A stretch of 13,728 nt of DNA. It comes from Baffinella frigidus (Eukaryota > Cryptophyceae > Cryptomonadales > Baffinellaceae). How positions within the stretch are numbered: position 1 is the stretch's first letter; the number at the start of each line of letters is the position of its first letter. The stretch is taken from contig MU646367.1 of assembly GCA_026770585.1 (NCBI GenBank), positions 6,838 through 20,565 of the forward strand. The letters are read 5' to 3'. This document shows, piece by piece, positions 7,465 through 13,728 of the stretch. Both the position numbers and the translations under genes were made by a program. The notes under the pieces are model-generated. The model was given only the letters and a program-made list of their open reading frames with translations, was not told the origin of the DNA and did not search any database.

Positions 7465-10400
7465 GTGCCGAACCTTCCACCCTCAACCATACACCCCGAA
7501 CCCTCAACCCTAATCCCTAAAATCCCTCAACCCTCAACCCTCAACCCCAACCCTCAACCCTATAACCTCAAACCTCAACCCTGAACCAGGTAGCGGAGCT
7601 CCTGGGCAAGCGACGGTCGGAGGAGATCGAATTGCTGGTGACACGGGTGCGCCGGGAGGTGCTGGACAGCATGTTTGCCGTCGCATCCTCCGGGATCGCG
7701 GGGGGGGACGTGCCGCTGCCTGTCCCGCGCAGGCTGCTCGACGTGCCCAAGAAACTCGTGGTGGGGATGTCGGCGGTGAGCAGCAACCACTGGGCGGTGC
7801 TGCTGGCGGGGCTGACAGGGATGCGCATCGACGGGGCGCGCGCGCGCGCCATCGCGCACGCCGTCGCTGACCTGCAGATGCGCGACCGCAAGACGCTGAA
7901 GAACGGCGGGGTGGTGGACGCGTCGACGGTGGCGAACGTCACGCGCCCCTCTGACACCGTCGGCCTCGAGTCCACCGCCAACGCTGTGCACACCCGACCC
8001 TGGACCCTACACAATCTTCTTGCTCATCATTACTCTCATCCTAGAGACGAGTGATGCACACGTCTACGAGCCTTGCGACGTTCCCGCCTCGACGCTGTAA
8101 CTCGGTACTTAGCCCCTCAAAAGTGGAGCCCCCTAGGAAGGGTCTTCACGTTTGATATCCATAAACCCTGAAACCTAAACCCTGAAATTTCAGCCCTAAA
8201 ACTCAAACCCTAAACCCCAAACCCCAAACCACAAACCCCAAACCTTAAACCCTGCACCCTAAACCCTAAGCCCTTAACCTCAAAAATCTAATCCTTGCAA
8301 CCTCAACACTGAACCATTAACACTCAAAACCTACATCCTAAACCCTAATCCCTAAACCCCAAACCCTAAATCCAACGCCCTAAACCCTCGACCCTAAATC
8401 CCAAACCCTAAACCCCGTACCCTAAACCCTAAACCCTAATCCCTAAACCCTAAACCCTGAGCCCTACCCCCCAAGCTCCAAACCCTCAACCCCCAACCCC
8501 CAACCCTCGATCCTCAACCCTCAACCCTCAATCCTCAATCCTGAGCCCTCAGCCATACGCCCTAAGCCCTAAACCCTAAACCCCACCCCCTAAACCCTAA
8601 ACCCTAATCCATAAACCATCAATATGGTGCTAGGAGACTCGGTTGCTAGCAGCAGGCACGCGGCTAACACGTTGGGGACGCGAGCGGCAGGTGCTGATGC
8701 TCCAGAGCCTCTCGCTCGCGCTCGCGCAAGGCGAGGGGGACGAGCAGGGGGAGGAGCGCGGGCGACCAGGCGAATCGCTGGTGATGCTCCTGGATCTTGA
8801 CAGCCTCGTGGGGTTCCTCGGCCGCGCCCCCGCGGACCTCTCCTCGGTCTGCCTACCCCCTAGACCCGTGGCGATGACCTCCCCCCTGCAAACAAGCAAC
8901 CCTCCAGCCCTGGAGAAGTTGCTAACCCCCCCCCCCGCAGGTACATGCTCTCGGCTCTAAGGTGTCCGGGGTTGGTTGGGAACCTTTGACGCACTGAATG
9001 TTTGGTTGGCCCCTGACAGGCGTACCTGGCGCACACGGCGCTAGCCTCGACGCCCAAACTCGCGCTCTTCTTTCAAACCACCATCTCCTTCCAGCTCGAC
9101 GACCCGCAACCCCCCTCGCCCGCCCCCACTTCCGACCCCCCCTCCCCCGCCCCGGGGGGCGCATCGGGGGGCGGGGTGGAGCACGGGCGCGTGCGGGAGA
9201 GGCACGTGGTGCAGGGTACGCTGGTGCGTCCCCTGCTCTCGGCGTCGACGTTCGGGGGGCTGAAGCACACGGGGCTGGTGGTGAGCGTGAGGGTGCTGAA
9301 TGGCAAGGAGGTGCTGCATGAGGATGTCGAGATGCCCTGGGCGGAGGCGCTCGACGCGTACGTTGCTGCCCAGGTATTTACTTCCCTGCACCCTACACCT
9401 GAGTACATTTTACGCCCCTGTTCTCCCCCTCCTCCTCCCTCTACCCCAACCCACCTCCCCCAATCTCCCTCCCCATCCCGGCACCTCCCGGCACCTCCCG
9501 CTGCGAACCGTCCTCCTCCATGGCTTGTGCGCTCCTCCAGCCCCCCCGTGGCATGCCCCCGCCTGCCAGCCAGGGCCAGCCAGGGCCAGCCAGACACCCT
9601 CTGTCAAGTGTGGGAGGCTCATGAGGATAGCGCGGATGGCGCGGACCCCCTCTGGGCAAGCCTGGGGCGCGGATGCCGCGGATCCCTTGTAGGCGGGCCT
9701 CCCTGGCTGCTGGGACCCCCTTTGGGAATGATTCTCGTGGGCCTGGCTGGCTGGCGGCAGGTGGTGAACACCTCGGACAGGGTGGGCGATCTGGTCTTCG
9801 AGATAATCGCTTCCAACGATGTCCCGGGCCTCGGCCAGGTTTTTCTCCAACCCTGCAAATCCCTAAACCCTGAACCTTATCCCTAACTCCTAAACCCCAT
9901 GCCCGTTCGCAATGTGTCTTCCACTTTTCACCGTTGCTCCTCAATCTTTCCTGTGTCTCGCTGGTAGGTTTAGCGTTTATGATTTATGGTTTAGGTTTAG
10001 GGTTTAGGGATGATGGGCCAGGGTTTAGGTGTTTGTTTAGGGTTTAGGGTTTAGGTTGCAGGGATCAGGGTTTAGGGTCTAAAGTTTACGGTTAAAGGCT
10101 TAGGATTCTGGGTTTAGTGTTGAGGGGTTGGGAGCTTTCCACCTCCTCCTGCTCCGGCCAGATTGACGCCCTCCAGTCTCGCGACGACCAGCGTGCCTCT
10201 GCCGAGGCTGATCCACGTTCGCGCCTCCCGCCGATCCCGCTTCATTCTGTGATAGCAGCTGTTATCCGTAGAAATCCACCCACCACTCCTTGGAGCACCA
10301 GTCGAACCCCGCATGCTCATCTCCCTGAAATCGACGCGTTTCCAGAGGTGCAGACTGACCATGCGCTTGCGGGGTGGCAGATATCCTTCAGCCTACAGGA

Positions 10401-13400
10401 CTCGCGTCAGGTTGGCTTCGGAATGCGCATCAACGCCTCCGCCACCTACACCCCCCCCCCCCCCCCAGCCCCCCCAGAGCCCCCCGCCACTTCGGATGAA
10501 GCCGCTCCTGCGCCGGCGCCGGGGATGAGTTTTGAGCCAAGAGGGAATGTGACGCTCGACACGCACTTCGTGCTGGGCGTGCACCTGTTCAACACCTCCC
10601 ACTCGAACATCGTCCAGGGTGACTTCACCGTGCGCTTCCGGTACCCGCCCTTCCCTTGTCCATCTTTTGCGTCCCCCCGCCGTGCGAAGCGATCATCTCT
10701 TTTGGGAGAATGCTGCCGTGCCGCGCCCGCAAGCCTGTTCACTGGGAGCAAACATTTGGCCGCTGCCACGCGAACGACACCCCGACCACCTACTCAGGCG
10801 GCCAGAGCAAACGCCGCCTCACGTAAACCCTGAACCCTACACCCTAAACCCTAAACCCCAAACCCTAAAGCAGGGTGCTGGATGCCTCCCTCGTCACGAT
10901 CGCGTTCGACTCTCGCAAGGTGGCGAAAAACCTGGAGAACATTTCGTTCAGCTACCACCTCCCTCCCGACGCGCTGGTCCCCGCAGGACGGCTCACCTTC
11001 ATCTTCGAGGTTCTCAACTCTACCACGCGCGTCAAGCACACTGTCTCTACTCTGTGGTATCAGCTGCCACTCAGGTCTCCCCTTCCCCTCCTAACCTCAT
11101 GCTCCCTGTCTCGCCCGTACCAAGAGTGCAGCGGTCTCCCTGATAGCGTTTTGCAGCGTGAGTGAGTTGAAGTTTGACAAGCGTGCCGATACGCCTCCTC
11201 GAAAACAGGGTAATTAGCATTCGGTGTTTGACTAGGGTAATCGGCATACGGTGTCTGATTAGGGCAATCAGCATACGGTGTTCGACATAGGGTGTTGGAC
11301 TGACTGCTGCGATCTTGGGCCCCAAGCTCCTAGGAAGGCGTCTCTTGCAAAAACCTGTTAGGCCCCACCCCAGTCTACTTCCGTCTGCCAATAATCTTCG
11401 CGTGTCTTGTAGGAGCCCCGAGGGCCTATTGTAGTACAAAACCGTAGGCCATTTACCCTGTATTCGCGGAGTTTCCCGACCAGATCTGGCACCGGTCCGC
11501 TCCAGGCTCGAGGAGCAGGCGTGCCACGGCAGTGGCACGCATGCTCCTCGAACCACTCCGCGGCAGTGCAGTGCCGCGGAGTGCAGCGGCGAAACCAAGG
11601 ATCTTTGGTTCGCCGAGACGTCCTGGGCCGTGTTCGGGGAGGATATGGTGTACTGGGTAAGACGGCGTTGCGGCTGACAAGGGTGAATGATGCAGGATGG
11701 CGGCGCACTCGATCGAGCAAGACAAGGTGGATGCCAGCCTCGGCGACATTGTCACCGTCACCATGGTACTCTCTCCTCACTCCTCTCCCCACTCCCTACT
11801 GCGCTTACCAACCACTCACTACTGCTCTCACCTGGTCCACTCCCCAGAACACCGTTTCCATCAACCATTTCCGTCGGAACACCCCTCGGAAAGTTGGCAT
11901 GCGGGTGATGATGTTGGACTAGGGAGGGCCCTCAAGGTTTGCGAGATTGGCAGCGGCACATTGAGTGTAGGGAGAGTGTGATGTCACACAATTGGAAGAG
12001 TTTGATGGGACACACATGCACCACCGTGTTGGGGGGAGTTAAACGGGATTGGTGGCGAGGGCAGGTGCCTGGCATCCTGGACGACTTGGGAGCGTTCCGG
12101 CCATTCGGGGCCAAGTCCGCGCCGCAACGCCACTTTGTCATGGATCTGCGCGGCCCGACAGGCCTCGTGCGCTCCTCGGTGGCGGGTGCGATCCCATCAA
12201 CGCCCCCCGCAGCCACTCGCGCACAGCCTCCGCCGTAAATGCTCGGTGGTAGGGAATTTTTCCTGGGGGGGGGGGGGGTTCTAAAATAAACGCATGCTCA
12301 CGCAGGCGAGGCGGTCCCCGAGGCGGGTGCACGCGCGCCTGACGCCATCGCGCCTGCCAGCGCCAACGAGAGCGATGCGGTGGAGGTCGTGGAGGGGTCG
12401 CTCGTTGTTCCTCCTCCCCCCGGGGCCTACGTGTTCCGCGTGAAGCTCACGAGCCTGTCCTCGCTCGGGCTGAACCTCCTCACGTTCCGCTTTCTCCCGA
12501 CGCAGCACACCGCGGCGTCGACAACCCTCGCGAAGCTGTGTGCCTCTAACGTCTCGCACGCCGCCACGCACCCCGCCACCGCGGAGAGAGGGGCGTCGGG
12601 GGGGAGCAGCTGCAAGGCGGGGCGGATGTCGCGGCTCTACTTCAACGTGTCGGCACACCTGAGCGTCGAGCTCACCCACGCCCCTCGCAACCAGGTTGTG
12701 CCTCACACCAAAACTTCAGCATCCGCGACTCACAGTCTGTGGAGAAGTGAGGCCCACGACCCTTGAGCACCATGCGTTGACCCACGCAGCGGAAAGTGCG
12801 GCGGGGTTCGCGTTGGATCCGGGCTTGCAGGCAGGCCGCTGGCCAGGTGTGGCTGGGAGGAACCCGAGTTGCTGCCCACTGTTCACTACAATCCGCTGGG
12901 TGTGTACCAGGAAGATCGCTGCGACTGGAGGGATTTGCAGGATGCACGCCCCTGCCTACTTGGGACGCGCAGTGTGAGGCAGGGTGGTGATGATGGCGGG
13001 TGAGCGGCCCAAACCCCAACACCGCATCGTAACTCACAACCCTAAACCCCATTCCCTACATGGCGGCAGGTCTCATTCGGGCAGTCGCTCTCACTGAGCT
13101 TCCGAGTGATGGAGAAGGTGACTCAGAAAGAAGCTTCTTCTTCTGGCGAAGGCGCTGCCCCGGTCAGTCGCGCTCTTTCATACCCGCTTCAGTTTTTCAC
13201 CCGTGTGGGTGCTATGCTAGGGATGGGGTATGCGCCATGAAAAGGCTGCGATGAGGCGACGCTAGCCACCCCCACCCTCACCATGACGCGAAGCAGGACG
13301 TCGCATTCAACCAGGGTTCACGTTGGCCCCGTCAAGCCTTTGGCCCCGACACCTCCCGGTCTTGCGGGACCACACTTGGCCGCACTTGCTCCCTCATTCC

Positions 13401-13670
13401 CCCACCGCTGACCACCCTTGACCCGCGTGCGACTGTTCAAATCCGCCCCGTGTCCTGGACACACATGGCCACTTTCAACGTCCCTGCTCAGCCGTAGGCG
13501 CCGTGACCCCCTGTCCTCGCGTCGCAGGTGTGGCTGCACGTGCTGGACTCGTACGAGAGTCTGGTGCTGCACAAGCAGATGGCGACCCCGGGTGCCAACG
13601 GAGGCTTCGAGATCAACTGGCGCATCGGGGCCAACACTGTCTCTGGCAACATGGTTCTGCGACTCAAGAT
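6955..13670 (+). CDS. Probable ribophorin II (RPN2/Swp1)-like oligosaccharyltransferase subunit (about 13 exons, 3' partial)
   Basis: Exons: 6955-7464, 7590-7985, 8691-8846, 9020-9373, 9761-9838, 10354-10640, 10874-11074, 11696-11765, 11848-11904 (weak), 12065-12185, 12306-12694, 13070-13162 and 13528-13670. All splice junctions keep frame, giving about 952 residues with no stop. A signal peptide is followed by helical repeats (about 55-350) and beta-rich segments with 12 N-x-S/T sequons, as expected for an ER-luminal glycoprotein. From recall of the family, GLESTANAV, TNVYSLHEAILAY and GSLRASATVLQ match ribophorin II helical repeats; GAYVFRVKL and LSLSFRV match its luminal beta domains. The family subunit sits in the ER membrane complex that transfers glycan to Asn. 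The C-terminal membrane helices would lie beyond the window. The visible part already exceeds usual family length (about 630-700), so the middle may be expanded. ATGs at 6871 and 6892 are alternative starts; 6955 puts the hydrophobic signal at the N-terminus. Confidence 0.6.
7465..7589 (+). repeat. Gene 2 intron 1, made wholly of telomere-like repeat
   Basis: The 125-nt intron begins GTGCCGAACCTT and ends CCCTGAACCAG. Almost every base between belongs to CCCTCAA/CCCTAAT-type heptamers. The flanks share CAGGT at both ends. Confidence 0.88.
7590..8846 (+). other. Gene 2 exons 2-3: rest of the helical domain
   Basis: Exon 2 (7590-7985) and exon 3 (8691-8846) join in phase 0 across a repeat-rich 705-nt intron. 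They encode Ala/Leu-rich helices (SSNHWAVLLAGLTGMRID, then LLDLDSLVGFLGRAPADL) and one sequon (NVT). The junction reads GLESTANAVLMLQSL, close to the GLETTA-type motif I recall in animal ribophorin II, which supports both the splice and the family call. A CG run lies at 7837-7848. Ending exon 2 at GCT before GTGCAC is the phase-consistent option. Confidence 0.62.
8160..8622 (+). repeat. Telomere-like array in gene 2 intron 2
   Basis: About 460 bp of degenerate CCCTAAA-class units with the C-rich strand on the sense strand. It ends some 70 bp before the acceptor of exon 3. The flanks 7986-8159 and 8623-8690 show nothing else. Confidence 0.93.
9020..9838 (+). other. Gene 2 exons 4-5: transition into the first beta-rich region
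   Basis: Exon 4 (9020-9373) follows CTGACAG and exon 5 (9761-9838) follows GCGGCAG, both phase 0. Exon 4 opens with a helix and a hydrophobic strand (LASTPKLALFFQTTISFQL), then a Pro/Gly-rich insertion of about 25 residues. Beta-like strands follow (TGLVVSVRVLNGKEVLHEDV). Exon 5 adds a sequon (NTS) and GDLVFEIIAS. The intron between them (9374-9760, 387 nt) has short tandem motifs only: CCCGGCACCT near 9480 and CCAGGGCCAG near 9567-9590. Confidence 0.62.
9839..10353 (+). repeat. Gene 2 intron 5 with telomere-like repeats in both orientations
   Basis: A short C-rich patch (9856-9898) is followed by about 165 bp of G-rich TTTAGGG-class units (9966-10131). This is the only array in the window with the G-rich strand in the sense direction. 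The remainder up to the acceptor at 10353 holds the possible extra exon. Confidence 0.85.
10162..10248 (+). other. Possible extra exon in gene 2
   Basis: The sequence after CGGCCAG at 10155-10161 is open in phase 0 and could run to TCT before GTGATA at 10249, adding 29 residues before exon 6. In its favour, CGGCCAG also precedes the donor of this intron at 9832-9838. Against it, third positions in this frame are less G/C-rich than in neighbouring exons and the peptide looks unstructured. Confidence 0.25.
10354..11074 (+). other. Gene 2 exons 6-7: beta-rich region with poly-Pro loop
   Basis: Exon 6 (10354-10640) and exon 7 (10874-11074) join through a split CG|G codon. Alternating strands such as GWQISFSLQ and GRLTFIFEVLNST suggest beta-sandwich folds. 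Sequons: NAS, NVT, NTS, NIS, NST. A C15 tract at 10450-10464 encodes a Pro run in frame (YTPPPPPAPPEPP). The intron between them ends in telomere-like repeats that run to within a few bases of the acceptor. This region has no clear counterpart in canonical ribophorin II as I recall it. Confidence 0.6.
10823..10869 (+). repeat. Telomere-like repeats abutting the exon 7 acceptor
   Basis: Six to seven CCCTAAA-class units end in CCCTAAAGCAG, so the last unit lies directly next to the splice acceptor at 10873. Confidence 0.9.
11207..11287. repeat. 27-bp minisatellite, three units
   Basis: Units at 11207-11233, 11234-11260 and 11261-11287, each starting AGGG and holding a GCATWCGGTGT core, with a partial fourth after 11287. 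Upstream bases 11171-11197 look like a further decayed unit. Confidence 0.9.
11508..11615. other. Three back-to-back stem-loops
   Basis: Stem 1 pairs 11508-11527 with 11532-11551 (20 positions, one mismatch, loop GGCA). Stem 2 pairs 11554-11565 with 11572-11583 (12 perfect). Stem 3 pairs 11587-11598 with 11605-11615 (one bulge). Spacers are 2-3 nt. A CCAGG/CCTGG pair outside could close a multi-branch structure. Confidence 0.85.
11696..12185 (+). other. Gene 2 exons 8-10 (exon 9 uncertain)
   Basis: Exon 8 (11696-11765) takes AG from exon 7 and encodes AAHSIEQDKVDASLGDIVTVTM. A candidate exon 9 (11848-11904) follows a pyrimidine-rich CCCCAG and is phase 0 on both sides, but its basic peptide is not distinctive; splicing 8 straight to 10 also keeps frame. 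Exon 10 (12065-12185) follows GGGCAG, encodes PQRHFVMDLRGPTGLVRSS, and passes one G to exon 11. Confidence 0.5.
12306..12694 (+). other. Gene 2 exon 11: beta-rich segment
   Basis: The exon follows CACGCAG, completes the split codon GGC and runs 129 codons to CGCAACCAG before GTTGTG. It has sequons NES, NVS and NVS. Strands GAYVFRVKL and LLTFRFLP fit the second half of a ribophorin II luminal beta domain. Cysteines at CASN and SSCK are the only two in the mature part of this stretch. A G14 run at 12265-12278 lies in the preceding intron. Confidence 0.66.
12695..13069 (+). other. Gene 2 intron 11
   Basis: A 375-nt intron with a very short CCCTAAA patch at about 13038-13056 near its 3' end. Nothing else recognised. 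Confidence 0.55.
13070..13670 (+). other. Gene 2 exons 12-13: last visible beta domain
   Basis: Exon 12 starts at 13070 after GGCAG. It can end at 13162 (before GTCAGT) or 13204 (before GTGGGT); both keep phase 0 to exon 13 at 13528. The product reads LSLSFRVMEKVTQKE, then VWLHVLDSYESLVLHKQM, then NGGFEINWRIG and SGNMVLRLKM. This order matches the final luminal domain of ribophorin II as I recall it. Exon 13 ends at AT before GTACC, then runs into poly-C. Confidence 0.6.
13163..13527 (+). other. Gene 2 intron 12
   Basis: A 365-nt intron (or 323 nt if exon 12 ends at 13204). It has C-rich DNA near its 3' end and no repeat array. Nothing else recognised. Confidence 0.5.
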
Positions 13671-13672
13671 GT

Positions 13673-13673
<1 letters not shown>

Positions 13674-13728
<55 letters not shown>
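13674..13728. repeat. Poly-C run at the window end
   Basis: 55 uninterrupted C follow the donor-like GTA at 13671-13673 and run off the window. It may be a genuine intron homopolymer or a sequencing or assembly edge. Confidence 0.97.

Larger units (their letters stand above)
11075..11695 (+). other. Gene 2 intron 7: minisatellite and hairpin cluster
   Basis: A 621-nt intron bounded by GTCTCC and ATGCAG. It contains no telomere-like array. It carries a 27-bp tandem repeat and three consecutive stem-loops. An open reverse frame spans much of it but has no support as a gene. Confidence 0.6.

Noticed and set aside
8998-9321. Alternative frames across exon 4 of gene 2
   Set aside because: Only the frame starting at 9020 joins both neighbours in phase and gives beta-strand and helix patterns.
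11071-11598. Minus-strand 175-codon frame with 9-residue repeat
   Set aside because: It overlaps an intron, and its periodicity comes from the 27-bp minisatellite and hairpins; no domain or splice context supports it.
13425-13450. TTCAAAT resembling a tRNA T-loop
   Set aside because: The flanking bases do not form a T stem, and no acceptor or anticodon arm is present.

Overview
The window is nuclear DNA from a eukaryote, most likely a unicellular alga or related protist. It carries two multi-exon genes on the + strand. Their spliced frames only join if about 20 short GT-AG introns are removed. Coding exons are G+C rich with G/C third positions. Many introns are filled with degenerate heptamers of the CCCTAAA/TTTAGGG class, the telomere type of plants and many algae. 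All donors I use are GT, which argues against a typical dinoflagellate. The exact lineage (cryptophyte, prasinophyte or other) cannot be settled from this sequence.

Gene 1 (237-5525, 5' end missing) reconstructs as 10 exons with consistent phases. It encodes about 509 visible residues: charged coiled-coil or helical segments, a roughly 200-residue Ala/Gly/Glu/Pro linker, and a C-terminal SAM-like domain split by the last intron, ending at TGA 5523-5525. Its fourth intron (1380-2760) is almost entirely telomere-like repeat.

The intergenic stretch 5526-6954 has no gene I can support. It holds a 37-bp imperfect duplication, a 17-bp tandem pair, an AT-richer patch and a small hairpin.

Gene 2 (from 6955, 3' end missing) reconstructs as about 13 exons. 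It encodes a signal peptide, a helical repeat region and several beta-rich segments with 12 N-glycosylation sequons. Pattern similarity to the ER oligosaccharyltransferase subunit ribophorin II (RPN2/Swp1) is good in the helical part and in the last visible exons. The central beta region looks longer than in known members. Some exon choices (near 10162-10353, 11848-11904 and 13163-13204) are uncertain.

Non-coding structure of note: one intron made wholly of repeat (7465-7589), an intron with repeats in both orientations (9847-10131), an intron with a 27-bp minisatellite and three back-to-back hairpins (11207-11615), a TCTA microsatellite just before a splice acceptor, and a 55-base poly-C run that ends the window. 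The two genes show no obvious functional link. What they share is the intron style.
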